A model generated the notes under the pieces. It was not told the DNA's origin and did no database searches. It was given only the letters and a program-made list of their open reading frames with translations. A stretch of DNA of 64,000 nt from an uncultured Lachnospiraceae bacterium. Lineage in GTDB: Bacteria; Bacillota; Clostridia; Lachnospirales; Lachnospiraceae. The translations under genes and the position numbers were made by a program. The DNA lies in the NCBI GenBank assembly GCA_910583615.1, contig CAJTXP010000012.1, positions 34,477 through 98,476 on the forward strand. The letters run 5' to 3'. Below are positions 1-6,997 of this stretch, piece by piece (within the stretch, counting starts at the first letter, position 1; the number at the start of each line of letters is the position of its first letter).

Positions 1-949
1 AGATGATTCCGGTAAATTTCAGATCAATCTCCTCCTGATACCGGTCTGCGATCTCCTGCATGACTTCATCCAGGGCTCCGGTTCTGTCGCCGATGGAAGC
101 CATGCGCGCATAAATACCGGTGAAGATCTCCGCGTCTGTGAGCGCTTCGCTGAGTTCCTGGCCGTTCTCGATGGCTTTCTGGCAGACGTCTATTTTTTTG
201 CCGAAACCTTCTTCGCCGATAAGACCGGATGTGAGTTTTAAACATTCTTCGGGACTCATGCCGCTGCTTAAGGTAAGCGACATGCCGCCTGCAAACCGGC
301 AGGCGGTCAGCCTTTCCATAAAGGAGCGGATAAAAGAAATATGTATGGCAAATGAATGAAACTGCCTGCGTCCTTTTCTGGATTTTCCAAAATAAAGGGC
401 GGCGGCGGCCAGCAGAATGACCAGTACCAGCAGTACGGCAGAATAACGGTTGATGGCAATGCCAAGATTTAAAACTGCACGGGAGAATCCGGTCATCTCG
501 TTCCCAAGCTGCTGGAAGATCTGATCAAAAATGGGCATTACTTTCGTGACAAGCACCAGAATCACAAGAAGCATCATAAAGACCATGATGAGCGGATAGG
601 TAACTGCATTTTTAATGGTCTGCGCAATGGAAGCCTCTCTGTCATAATAGGTAGACAGTGCAGAGAGAACCTCATCCAGTTTTCCTGTTTCTTCTCCGAT
701 TCGTATCATCTGAAGCATATATTCCGGAAACGCACCGGTTTTCCGAAGCGCTTCATGGAGGATTCCTGTTTCCTGAAGCGCTTTGTCCACCTGTTCAAGA
801 AGCGCGCGTTCTTCCGAATCCCGGGTATCCTCCAGCATAATAGAGATACCTTCCATGACGAAGATGCCGGAGTGGAGGATCATCGCCATCTGCGAGCAGA
901 AGGCAGAGACTTCCATATTGGATAGAGGGGTAAATGTTTGTTGTGCCAT
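1..949 (-). CDS. Type II secretion/type IV pilus platform protein, GspF/PilC family (3' end outside window)
   Basis: The gene reads leftward from an ATG at 949, preceded on its strand by an AAAGGAG-type ribosome site, and runs off the window, so about 316 residues are visible. The protein opens MAQQTFTPLSNMEVSAFC and has the two-lobed T2SSF layout: a helical cytoplasmic domain with the family motif region G-E-E-T-G-K-L-D (about residues 80-90), a membrane segment (PLIMVFMMLLVILVLV), a second one (YSAVLLVLVILLAAAALYF), then the repeated lobe with G-D-R-T-G-A-L-D. Such proteins are the inner-membrane platform for pseudopilus or pilus assembly. Neighbouring pilin and ATPase genes would lie further left, outside the window. 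The family assignment is firm; the specific system (T2SS, Com or Tad-like) cannot be decided here. Confidence 0.88.
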   Translation of the reverse strand, partial: MAQQTFTPLSNMEVSAFCSQMAMILHSGIFVMEGISIMLEDTRDSEERALLEQVDKALQETGILHEALRKTGAFPEYMLQMIRIGEETGKLDEVLSALSTYYDREASIAQTIKNAVTYPLIMVFMMLLVILVLVTKVMPIFDQIFQQLGNEMTGFSRAVLNLGIAINRYSAVLLVLVILLAAAALYFGKSRKGRRQFHSFAIHISFIRSFMERLTACRFAGGMSLTLSSGMSPEECLKLTSGLIGEEGFGKKIDVCQKAIENGQELSEALTDAEIFTGIYARMASIGDRTGALDEVMQEIADRYQEEIDLKFTGII

Positions 950-988
950 ATAAACTCCTTTCCCGCCTGTTTTTACACAGAGGAATAT

Positions 989-1972
989 TTAATAGTAGTA
1001 TTTTACAACATAATTGGTGCCGTCACCGATGAACTCTTTCAGGCTGTTTTTATTGCCCCCGGCGGCGAAAGTGGGATCCATGAGGCTCCAGGAAGAGCCG
1101 TGAAATTCTATAATATTGTCAATCCAGCCGGTTTCTTCCAGATAGACGCTGATCCATGCATGGTAGGCCTCTCCGGCATAACCGACTTCCAGTCTTGTGG
1201 GAATCTTCTGGGAACGGAGCATTGCTGCCGTGACTGCCGCATAGTCAAAACAGATGCCGGTCCCGCTGCTTAAAGTCTCATCCACATCCGGCAGATATCC
1301 ATAGGTGACACTGGATGCCTTGTCGGTATCATAGGTAATGTTTGAAATAATGTAATGGTAAATGCTGGTCACTGCTTCCAGGTCAGAGTGTGCATTCTTC
1401 ACCAGTTCTGCGCCCTTTGCAACCGCTCTGGACTGAGGCGTAAAGTCTACATACTGATTTGGATACAGGAAAGGAAGAAATTCGTCTGCAATACCGGCCT
1501 GAAGATCCTGGCTGAATGCAACAGAATACATATCGCCTTCTACATTTTCCAGTACGGTGAGAGAGTAGCTTCCGTCTCCGCCCGGAAGGGGAAAGGTCTC
1601 ATATTTCTGGTCCTGCGACAGCAGATAGGTATAGGTGGTGTCATCCGGTGTGGTAATCTGCAGTTTGACCTTCGGATTATTGCCGGTGTAACAGACCATC
1701 ACATATCCCTGATCCGTATGGGAAGCATCAATGGTGACGGTGTCAGTACCATAAGTATCCGTTCCGTCCGCAGCGGGGACAAGCACATCCGGGGTGCTGT
1801 CGCGGACTTCACGGGTATCTTCGCTGCTTTTACTGTCGACCGCCGTATCAGCGAGGGTACTGGAGGCACTTTCCAGGACAGAACCTGTCGCATGTGCTTC
1901 CGAACCGTTACTTTTGCAGCCGCTCAGAATGGCGCAGCATAACACAATGGACAGAATCGTCTTTTTGCTCAT
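989..1972 (-). CDS. Secreted lipoprotein with transglutaminase-like domain
   Basis: 327-aa protein starting MSKKTILSIVLCCAILSGCK, a lipoprotein signal with lipobox L-S-G-C (Cys19). A Ser/Thr/Asp-rich linker follows, then a beta-rich middle. The C-terminal third is a transglutaminase-core-like cysteine domain: Cys241 (in GTGICFDYAAV), His271 (in EAYHAW) and Asp299 (in SLMDPTF) are spaced like the papain-like triad. It should sit on the outer face of the membrane and may cleave or crosslink peptides or cell wall. The ribosome site GGAGGAT lies 11 nt before the ATG. A TTGATT-17-TATACT promoter lies upstream. The substrate is unknown; some members are inactive or act as peptidases. Confidence 0.85.
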   Translation of the reverse strand: MSKKTILSIVLCCAILSGCKSNGSEAHATGSVLESASSTLADTAVDSKSSEDTREVRDSTPDVLVPAADGTDTYGTDTVTIDASHTDQGYVMVCYTGNNPKVKLQITTPDDTTYTYLLSQDQKYETFPLPGGDGSYSLTVLENVEGDMYSVAFSQDLQAGIADEFLPFLYPNQYVDFTPQSRAVAKGAELVKNAHSDLEAVTSIYHYIISNITYDTDKASSVTYGYLPDVDETLSSGTGICFDYAAVTAAMLRSQKIPTRLEVGYAGEAYHAWISVYLEETGWIDNIIEFHGSSWSLMDPTFAAGGNKNSLKEFIGDGTNYVVKYYY

Positions 1973-2021
1973 GTGCTGTAATATCCTCCATGGTGTATAA
2001 TTCAGTAATCATAGCAGTATA

Positions 2022-2050
2022 AGTATACTACTGAAAGCCCTGAGAATCAA
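2022..2050 (-). promoter_or_regulatory. Sigma-A-type promoter of the transglutaminase-like lipoprotein gene
   Basis: On the minus strand TTGATT (2050-2045) is followed after 17 nt by TATACT (2027-2022), about 50 nt upstream of the start codon at 1972. Both hexamers and the spacing match the housekeeping consensus well. Confidence 0.75.
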
Positions 2051-2107
2051 TCTTTTTATGGAAGATACTGAGCCCTCGGGAGCCCCGCTTCATGAAAACA
2101 CCGGTTT

Positions 2108-2124
2108 TCTTAATCTTCTCTTAA
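2108..2124. promoter_or_regulatory. TCTTAA-N5-TCTTAA direct-repeat box (left copy)
   Basis: TCTTAATCTTCTCTTAA is two TCTTAA hexamers with an 11-bp period (complement TTAAGA-N5-TTAAGA), the usual geometry of an OmpR/PhoB-family response-regulator site. The same 17 bp recur exactly at 45414-45430 beyond the prophage. Here it lies 57 bp upstream of the lipoprotein -35 element. Which regulator binds is not known. Confidence 0.5.
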
Positions 2125-2140
2125 AGCGACGTCTTTTTGG

Positions 2141-2185
2141 AAAATGCTGATAAATGGGAGAAAAGTCCGTATTTATCAGCATTTT
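2141..2185. terminator. Strong hairpin, probable bidirectional terminator left of the prophage
   Basis: A perfect 15-bp stem (AAAATGCTGATAAAT at 2141-2155 pairing with 2171-2185) closes a 15-nt loop. A and T runs at the stem ends make it usable in both directions. It lies between the integrase 3' end and the lipoprotein promoter. Confidence 0.7.
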
Positions 2186-2235
2186 TCTGTATTATAAGTG
2201 TGTCTGAAGTCTTCTGAATTCTGGAAAAATGAGGA

Positions 2236-2261
2236 CGGTTAGCGACAGATTAGCGACAAAA
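2236..2261. other. attL attachment site
   Basis: CGGTTAGCGACAGATTAGCG plus six bases (ACAAAA) matches 45346-45371 at 23 of 26 positions, with mismatches at 2248, 2254 and 2255. It holds two direct copies of TTAGCGACA, 11 bp apart (2239-2247 and 2250-2258). The integrase stop codon (TAA, 2252-2250) lies inside it. Confidence 0.75.
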
Positions 2262-3377
2262 CTTTATTTTGTTAATTTCCGTCCGGAGTTCTTCTGTGGT
2301 CCGGTGGCCATACTTCAGATCCGTCACGTCTTTTCCCAGGGCATGCCCCAGCAGCATCTTCTTTGACAGCATATCCACTTTATACCGGTCGCACAGCCAC
2401 GAGAAGGTATGCCGGCAGTCATGGGGAGTGTGTCCCTGGATCCCGATGTCCTTCAGCGCTTCCGAGAATTGTATGCGGAACCGGTTTACGTCGCAGGTAA
2501 ACAGCGGGTTATCCTTCCGGATCAGAGGTATGATCAGATGGTGAAAGGGAACGACTCGGTTTTTCCCGGATACGGTTTTCACTCCTCCGCAGAAATACTG
2601 TTCTTCCAGATTGATCTCCAGTTTCCGGTAGGCGGATATCCGGAAGCCGCTGTAGATCATGATAAGCACCGCCTGCAGGATCTCGTTTTCGCCGGCATTC
2701 TCCCATACGGTCAGAATTTCTTCTTCTGTAAACGGCACTCCTTTCTCATCGTCGTCCGGAGTGTTGATCTTTATGTGATCTGCATAATTCTTTTCACACA
2801 GGTCATGAGAATAAGCATAGTCGTACATCTGCCGGAACAGGTTCCGTATATGTTCTTTAGTGGCATGTTTCTTCTGGCAGTTGTCGATCACAGCCTGCAG
2901 ATCTTCTGTTTTCAGCTCCTGAAAGCTTCTGCCGTGCAGCGCTGCCGCATGGCTGTAGGCTGATCTGGTTGCATACATGGAGGAGGAAGAATATTCGCGG
3001 GTCTTGTCCCGCTCATACTTGTAGGAATAGAATTCCTCATACACTTCTGAAAAAGTCCTGGACTGTGCAGCGGTCCGCACTCTGTTGTTATAGGAGGCCA
3101 GGATCTTGCTTATGATGTCGTTCTGACGATCTGTGGGCTTTATATCGGGGTTCAGAAAGTCGGAGACGTTAAAGGTACCGTTCCGGAATTCCATAAGGGC
3201 GTAGAAGCCCGTATACCAGTCAGGCACATAGCAGAGAGCTTTTGGCAGTATGGGGGATCCGTTTTCATGCCAGTCTGTGACAGGCGGATAGACAGCGTAT
3301 GGATTGGATCGTTTCCCACTCAGTTTCTTGATGCTTCCAAATCCGTTTGGAAGTTTTGGGTGTTTTCGTCTGGCCAT
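2250..3377 (-). CDS. int: Phage integrase (tyrosine recombinase)
   Basis: 375 aa when started at the ATG at 3377, which has GGAGGAT just upstream and gives the N-terminus MARRKHPKLPNGFGSI seen in Lachnospiraceae phage integrases. The frame stays open 70 codons further upstream, but that stretch crosses a terminator and a palindrome. An SAM-like core-binding domain covers the middle. The catalytic set is visible: Arg246 (SGFRIS), Lys272 (VSGKNR), His319-x-x-Arg322 (PHDCRH), His345 (LLGHA) and Tyr356 (DLKYGH). It catalyses site-specific integration and excision at the flanking repeats. Its last codon overlaps attL, so the gene end depends on the recombined site. Confidence 0.95.
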   Translation of the reverse strand: MARRKHPKLPNGFGSIKKLSGKRSNPYAVYPPVTDWHENGSPILPKALCYVPDWYTGFYALMEFRNGTFNVSDFLNPDIKPTDRQNDIISKILASYNNRVRTAAQSRTFSEVYEEFYSYKYERDKTREYSSSSMYATRSAYSHAAALHGRSFQELKTEDLQAVIDNCQKKHATKEHIRNLFRQMYDYAYSHDLCEKNYADHIKINTPDDDEKGVPFTEEEILTVWENAGENEILQAVLIMIYSGFRISAYRKLEINLEEQYFCGGVKTVSGKNRVVPFHHLIIPLIRKDNPLFTCDVNRFRIQFSEALKDIGIQGHTPHDCRHTFSWLCDRYKVDMLSKKMLLGHALGKDVTDLKYGHRTTEELRTEINKIKFCR

Positions 3378-3404
3378 GGTATCCTCCTTCTGTATGTGCA
3401 TGCT

Positions 3405-3420
3405 GTTGCGACGTCGCAAC
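3405..3420. repeat. Perfect 16-bp palindrome upstream of int (copy 1)
   Basis: GTTGCGACGTCGCAAC is self-complementary and lies 28-43 nt upstream of the integrase ATG. The 19-bp string GCTGTTGCGACGTCGCAAC (3402-3420) recurs exactly at 15692-15710 inside another phage gene. It is a candidate operator or centromere-like site. Confidence 0.6.
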
Positions 3421-3434
3421 GGAAAAATGGGTGC

Positions 3435-3476
3435 AAAAAAGACAGCCAGCGAAAATCTGTTCGCTTGCGCTGGCTG
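3435..3476 (-). terminator. Leftward intrinsic terminator between the nuclease-domain gene and int
   Basis: On the minus strand a 9-bp stem CAGCCAGCG/CGCTGGCTG (3476-3468 with 3451-3443) is followed by TCTTTTTT. It should separate the repressor-ImmA-nuclease transcript from the integrase gene. The loop holds a sequence close to a LexA box (3450-3463). Confidence 0.7.
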
Positions 3477-3493
3477 CCCGAAGGTGATACAAT
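3465..3493 (+). promoter_or_regulatory. Possible rightward promoter with adjacent LexA-like box
   Basis: TTGCGC (3465-3470), a 17-nt spacer and TACAAT (3488-3493) point rightward, against the neighbouring genes. Just upstream, CGAACAGATTTTCG (minus strand, 3463-3450) differs from the Firmicutes LexA consensus CGAACRNRYGTTYG at one position. No ORF of note follows; a terminator does, at 3543-3577. Confidence 0.3.
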
Positions 3494-3498
3494 ATGTA

Positions 3499-3577
3499 TT
3501 GTGTGAGATTGCATCATCCTTCAGGAGTGTGATCTGTGTGAGCCGGTTCTCTGTTGGCGCAGGGAGCCGGTTTTTAT
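3499..3577 (+). ncRNA. Candidate small RNA between int and the HsdR-N-like gene
   Basis: If the promoter at 3465-3493 is used, the transcript would start near 3500. It would end at a rightward terminator: CCGGTTCTCTG (3543-3553) pairs with CAGGGAGCCGG (3560-3570) using two G-U pairs, followed by TTTTT. The result is a structured RNA of about 80 nt that is antisense to read-through from the lysogeny operon. There is no coding frame in it. The call rests only on promoter and terminator geometry. Confidence 0.25.
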
Positions 3578-3589
3578 TAAGAGTCATAG

Positions 3590-4732
3590 TTAAACGCTTT
3601 TCAGATTTTTTCTCGGGCCTCTCGTCAGGTCTACAGAATACGGGGAAGGCATTTCATAAGTACCCCATCTGGTGTGAAGCAGCTCTTTGGGAACAGATGG
3701 CGTGGGATGCAGGTAGCGGTTGCAGACTTCAATCAGCTGATCTGTGTAGGTTGAGATCTCATCGATACTGGGAATCGGGCAGCGTACTTCCCTTTTATTT
3801 TCATCCGGTAAAATCAGTGTTTTTTGAGAACTTTTCAGTATAAGGCGGCAGATCCATTTTCTGGTGTTATTATCATATAAAATTGCAGTGTAAGATTCCG
3901 TACATTTATATGTTATTTTATTGGTGTCCAGTGTGTCCTTGAGGAGATTTTTAATCAGAGAAAAAGCGCTCCATTCTTCTTCGGAAGTAAGGCTTTCCGG
4001 TTCCAGGCTGCCTGCAGTATTTGTGGAATTGATGGCAGACTGAAGCTTTTCGTTTATGATTTCGTTTAGATAATCATGGAGTGCCTTTTTCAAAATCGGT
4101 CTGAATTTTTCAATTACGGTTTGTGTTTTAGCCCCCTTATACACAGGTTGTAAGAAAAGCTTTACCATTTCATCAGTTGGATTTTGAAATTGCAGCTCTA
4201 TGTAATTTTTGAACAGATTATTGTATTTTAATAAAGATGCAGAATCTAGGATATCAACAACATTCAGGCATTCTTTTTTGAATTTTGCGAGCTGGGCGAT
4301 CTGACTGTCTTTCAGATTTAACAGATTGATTTCAAGGAAAGGTTCCCGATCCATTTTGTTGGTTTCTTCCAGATCCGTATAGAATTTATATACAATTCCA
4401 TTCGTAAGAATGGCGAATCTGGCAGAAGTAGTTACAAAATACCGAAAGAGCTGAGAACTGTGCTTGTCCAGCTTCCGGTTGGCAGATTTTGCTTCGATGA
4501 GAATGACCGGCTCATTTTTAACAAGAATGGCATAATCCACCTTTTCACCTTTCTTAATGCCCACATCGGCCGTGTATTCCGGACAAAATTCCATGGGGTT
4601 AAATACATCGTATCCGAGAAGCTGAAAAAACGGAACGATCAGTGACATTTTTGTTGCTTCTTCCGTCTGTACGGTGTCTTTTAACATTTCCAAACGATTG
4701 ATGAAGGTCTTTAACGTATCTTTAAAATCCAT
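3590..4732 (-). CDS. HsdR N-terminal-like nuclease-domain protein
   Basis: 380 aa. The N-terminal half resembles the type I restriction enzyme R-subunit N-terminal nuclease domain: Asp67 (KVDYAIL) and Glu80-x-Lys82 (LIEAKS) fit a PD-(D/E)xK core, followed by the usual helix with SSQLFRYF. No helicase motor, specificity subunit or methylase accompanies it, so it is not a type I system. The C-terminal half is not recognised. It lies in the leftward lysogeny operon, 19 nt after the ImmA-like gene, and should be expressed in the lysogen. A role in defence against other phages or in DNA processing is inferred from that position only. Its base composition is visibly AT-richer than the late genes. 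Confidence 0.7.
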   Translation of the reverse strand: MDFKDTLKTFINRLEMLKDTVQTEEATKMSLIVPFFQLLGYDVFNPMEFCPEYTADVGIKKGEKVDYAILVKNEPVILIEAKSANRKLDKHSSQLFRYFVTTSARFAILTNGIVYKFYTDLEETNKMDREPFLEINLLNLKDSQIAQLAKFKKECLNVVDILDSASLLKYNNLFKNYIELQFQNPTDEMVKLFLQPVYKGAKTQTVIEKFRPILKKALHDYLNEIINEKLQSAINSTNTAGSLEPESLTSEEEWSAFSLIKNLLKDTLDTNKITYKCTESYTAILYDNNTRKWICRLILKSSQKTLILPDENKREVRCPIPSIDEISTYTDQLIEVCNRYLHPTPSVPKELLHTRWGTYEMPSPYSVDLTRGPRKNLKSV

Positions 4733-4751
4733 GGTTGTTCTCCCTGTTTAA

Positions 4752-5180
4752 TTATTGTAAACGAAGTTTTATAAGCTTTTCATGATATCCCAATATCCTG
4801 CATAATTGTTCGATCGTAAATTCCCTGTTTTCTTCCAGAACTTCATCAGATATCAGTAGTTCCATGGCAAATTTGTTTGCTTCGATTTCATTTTTGGAGT
4901 TTAGAAGTAGAGTTTTATTCCGGATGAAATAGCAATTTTCCCTTGGGTGTAATATAGCGTGCCCGAGTTCATGTGCCATGACCAGTTTCATTTCATGTTC
5001 TTCCAGATTGTCATTGAGGAAAATACATTTATGACGTTTAAGATACATATAGCATCCGGCACGAGTACCAAGGTTTCCAACTTGTACTTCTATATGTAGG
5101 CAGTTGGCTATTTCAAACGGGTTATTTGTGTTAAATTTCTTTTTACAGTAAGTAACTAATTGCCGAATAGTCTTCTTCAA
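4752..5180 (-). CDS. ImmA/IrrE family metallopeptidase
   Basis: 142 aa with the zinc-protease motif His70-Glu71-Leu-Gly-His74 (MAHELGHAIL) and a downstream Glu-rich helix (NEIEANKFAMELL) that supplies the third ligand, as in ImmA of ICEBs1. Members cleave their cognate XRE repressor when induced. The gene follows the repressor gene in one leftward operon with a 10-nt gap. It is therefore the likely anti-repressor controlling prophage induction. Confidence 0.9.
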   Translation of the reverse strand: MKKTIRQLVTYCKKKFNTNNPFEIANCLHIEVQVGNLGTRAGCYMYLKRHKCIFLNDNLEEHEMKLVMAHELGHAILHPRENCYFIRNKTLLLNSKNEIEANKFAMELLISDEVLEENREFTIEQLCRILGYHEKLIKLRLQ

Positions 5181-5190
5181 AAAAGATCAC

Positions 5191-5616
5191 CTACTTTTTG
5201 TTTTTATTTGGGTTGTATTTTTCTTTATTGATCTTTTTTAGTCTACGGAGCATAAGTTCTACCTGACCAGCGAATAGCTCTTGATCAGCTTCTGGAATAT
5301 CCTTTCCATCGTATGCAGCAGGGCCATTTTCTTGATTTTTGAGCTTTTCCATAAGTGAATCTAGGTCCTTTTTTATGTCGCGCTCGTCCCTTGGGGTGAG
5401 CATGATTTCTTTTTTTTCTGGTTCTTCTTTTCCAGTCATAAGGTAGTCGATAGTTACGCCAAAATAGTCAGCTATTTTTTGAAGTTTATCTTGTTTTGGC
5501 ACACTTCTTCCATTTTTCCAGTCAGTAAAAGTAGACCCTCCTATACCAGTAGCTTTTGATACTTTGTATGCTGTAACACCATATTTTTCAAGCAGTTTCA
5601 CAAATATTTCATACAT
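5191..5616 (-). CDS. CI-like XRE-family phage repressor
   Basis: 141 aa. The N-terminal helix-turn-helix (about residues 7-62, GVTAYKVSKATGIGGSTFTD) is followed by an acidic, lysine-rich tail instead of a LexA-type self-cleavage domain, which fits inactivation by the neighbouring ImmA-like protease. Transcribed leftward from the operator region at 5641-5803. Its HTH is closely similar to that of the divergent Cro-like protein (5852-6049), as expected for proteins competing for the same operators. Confidence 0.88.
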   Translation of the reverse strand: MYEIFVKLLEKYGVTAYKVSKATGIGGSTFTDWKNGRSVPKQDKLQKIADYFGVTIDYLMTGKEEPEKKEIMLTPRDERDIKKDLDSLMEKLKNQENGPAAYDGKDIPEADQELFAGQVELMLRRLKKINKEKYNPNKNKK

Positions 5617-5640
5617 GAAAGCACCTCTTTAAAAAAATAT

Positions 5641-5715
5641 TTATGAAATCATAATTAAAAGCTTGACTATTTATGAAAACCGTGATAAAGTAACATCATG
5701 GTTATGAAATCATAA
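5641..5715 (+). promoter_or_regulatory. Lysogeny switch: rightward promoter with three operator sites
   Basis: The palindromic 14-mer TTATGAAATCATAA occurs at 5641-5654 and 5702-5715, and a degenerate copy starts at 5671 (TTATGAAA). Centres are 30-31 bp apart, about three helical turns. A strong promoter, TTGACT (5663-5668)-17-TAAAGT (5686-5691), lies among them, so repressor bound at the middle site would cover it. A weaker leftward promoter (TTCATA-18-TATGAT) overlapping the 5641 site may drive the repressor gene. Confidence 0.65.
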
Positions 5716-5747
5716 ATAAAAAGCAAAATAAAATGACTTTCATAATC

Positions 5748-5808
5748 AGTTCGGAAATGTGAATGTTTAATGTGGTAATTGAACTATATCACATTTCCGA
5801 ACTAAAAT
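5748..5808 (+). promoter_or_regulatory. 15-bp inverted repeat with second rightward promoter
   Basis: AGTTCGGAAATGTGA (5748-5762) is repeated inverted and perfect at 5789-5803, with a 26-nt gap (arm centres 41 bp apart, about four turns). The right arm lies between TTGAAC (5779-5784) and TAAAAT (5803-5808), an 18-nt-spaced promoter for the Cro-like gene. This looks like a second operator pair with a sequence unrelated to TTATGA..TCATAA. Confidence 0.5.
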
Positions 5809-5851
5809 CAATAATTATTTATGAAAATAATATGAGAATGGAGGTGATATT

Positions 5852-6049
5852 TTGTACGAAAAATTTTCCACTCTTCTACAGCAGAAAAATGTGACTGCAT
5901 ATAGAGTGGCAAAGGATACAGGGATTCCTGCAAATACTTTTACAGACTGGAAAACCGGACGCAGCAAGCCGAAGGTTGATAAGCTGGCAGTACTGGCAAA
6001 ATACTTCGGAGTATCCATAGAGTATTTCTTGAGTGAAGAGGGGAGGTGA
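5852..6049 (+). CDS. Cro-like XRE regulator
   Basis: 65 aa, started at TTG 5852 because GGAGGTGAT (5840-5848) is correctly placed. It is a single helix-turn-helix domain, nearly all of it aligning with the N-terminus of the repressor (shared V-T-A-Y-[RK]-V-[AS]-K and F-T-D-W-K-[TN]-G-R-S). It is the first rightward gene after the operator region and begins the lytic early transcript. By position and size it is the Cro counterpart; no dimerisation or effector domain is present. Confidence 0.82.
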   Translation: MYEKFSTLLQQKNVTAYRVAKDTGIPANTFTDWKTGRSKPKVDKLAVLAKYFGVSIEYFLSEEGR

Positions 6050-6054
6050 GAGAG

Positions 6055-6219
6055 TTGCTTTTAAAGAAAACAGATCAGAGGATATCAGAATCACGTCAGG
6101 ATCTTCTGGTAGCTGTTCCAAACGGAAACTTTATAGTTGAGATTAACCAGAGAAGTGAGTCAGACATGCTCTGGATATTGCAGAACTACATGGAAATGGA
6201 CAGAGAAATGTCGCTTTAG
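6055..6219 (+). CDS. Small early phage protein, unknown
   Basis: 54 aa from TTG 6055 (ribosome site GGGAGGTGAG just upstream) to TAG 6219. It reads LLKKTDQRISESRQDLLVAV at the start and ends MEMDREMSL. It overlaps nothing and sits 5 nt after the cro-like gene, so it is probably co-transcribed. No family is recognised; it is mostly helical and charged. Confidence 0.6.
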   Translation: MLLKKTDQRISESRQDLLVAVPNGNFIVEINQRSESDMLWILQNYMEMDREMSL

Positions 6220-6267
6220 TACTGCTGATACCATAAGCGGAGAAAGGATGAAAAGGAAAGCAAAGAA

Positions 6268-6456
6268 ATGAGTGAAAGAGTATCCGTAGCGGAAGCGGCA
6301 AAAATGCTCGGCATGTCTCAGCAGGGGGTACGGATACACATGCAGAGAAACCTGTTCAGGATCCCGATCGGGGATGTGACCAAACCGGGGGGCAGGTATC
6401 AGTACCACATTTACAGGGACATGCTGATGAAACATTTGGGAAAGGAGACCACATGA
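6268..6456 (+). CDS. Small excisionase-like HTH DNA-binding protein
   Basis: 62 aa. The N-terminus MSERVSVAEAAKMLGMSQQG is a winged-helix/MerR-like HTH_17 signature (V-[AS]-E-A-A-x-x-L-G-[MV]-S) followed by arginine-rich residues and a short wing. Proteins of this size in phage early regions act as excisionase-type directionality factors or as activators. It overlaps the next gene by 4 nt (ATGA). Excisionase is the favoured role, but no target site is proven. Confidence 0.65.
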   Translation: MSERVSVAEAAKMLGMSQQGVRIHMQRNLFRIPIGDVTKPGGRYQYHIYRDMLMKHLGKETT

Positions 6457-6713
6457 TAAGAACATTTGAGGATCTGTTTGAGAAGATGAGACTGGCCGGG
6501 CATGATTCGCCCGGGCTGGAAAGCATGCATGAGGGATTCCTGCACTGGAGAGAACAGTACAGACAGAGTTCCGGAACGGCCGAACTGGCAGCGCTTGTAC
6601 ATGTGAACAGGTACAGGGACAACCTTCAGGGGTATCTTTCCGGTCTGCAGGAGAGTGCATACATATGCCAGAGCGAATATGACCGGCTGTGGAACAGCCT
6701 GGACGTTGATTGA
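6453..6713 (+). CDS. Early phage protein, unknown
   Basis: 86 aa, translationally coupled (ATGA overlap) to the HTH gene upstream. Predicted all-helical and rich in charged and aromatic residues (YRDNLQGYLSGLQESAY). No cysteine cluster, signal peptide or membrane segment. Not assigned to a family. Confidence 0.6.
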   Translation: MIRTFEDLFEKMRLAGHDSPGLESMHEGFLHWREQYRQSSGTAELAALVHVNRYRDNLQGYLSGLQESAYICQSEYDRLWNSLDVD

Positions 6714-6724
6714 GGAGGAGAAGC

Positions 6725-6895
6725 ATGGACGAGAGCCTGAAAAAAGAGATTGAAGAGTGTATTGCCGATCTGGAGAAAAACCAGTGGACCGGATATGACG
6801 GCGCAGCTTATGCTGCGGGATACCTGCACTGTTATCCGGAGCTGAGAAAGCTTATGCTGATGATTGCCGGCATGAACAGCGTACTGGATGAATAA
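6725..6895 (+). CDS. Small early phage protein, unknown
   Basis: 56 aa from the ATG at 6725, chosen because GAGGAGGAG lies 7 nt upstream. The sequence starts MDESLKKEIEECIADLEKNQ and is helical. It is the last gene before the tRNA region. No recognised family. Confidence 0.55.
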   Translation: MDESLKKEIEECIADLEKNQWTGYDGAAYAAGYLHCYPELRKLMLMIAGMNSVLDE

Positions 6896-6903
6896 CGGCC
6901 TCT

Positions 6904-6920
6904 GCGGGTTCGACTCCCGC
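6904..6920 (+). other. tRNA T-arm-like remnant
   Basis: GCGGGTTCGACTCCCGC folds as a 5-bp T stem with the canonical 7-nt T loop TTCGACT. No matching acceptor 5' strand or anticodon arm lies upstream, where a gene ends at 6895. A second, poorer hairpin (about 6974-6993) follows. The stretch 6896-6997 holds no ORF; decayed tRNA genes next to the intact one are the simplest reading. Confidence 0.35.
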
Positions 6921-6997
6921 ATGCGCTGATCGGGCGCAGCTGCAGGCGCCCGCGGCCCTTAAAGTTCTGCAGCAGCGGGGGTGGAGTTCCCCGCTCA

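Noticed and set aside
3378..3587. N-terminal extension of the integrase by 70 codons
   Set aside because: The open frame upstream crosses a leftward terminator and the palindrome, has no plausible ribosome site, and the ATG at 3377 has GGAGGAT and the family N-terminus.
3590..4732. Complete type I restriction system
   Set aside because: Only the R-subunit N-terminal-like domain is present; no helicase, HsdM or HsdS genes are nearby.
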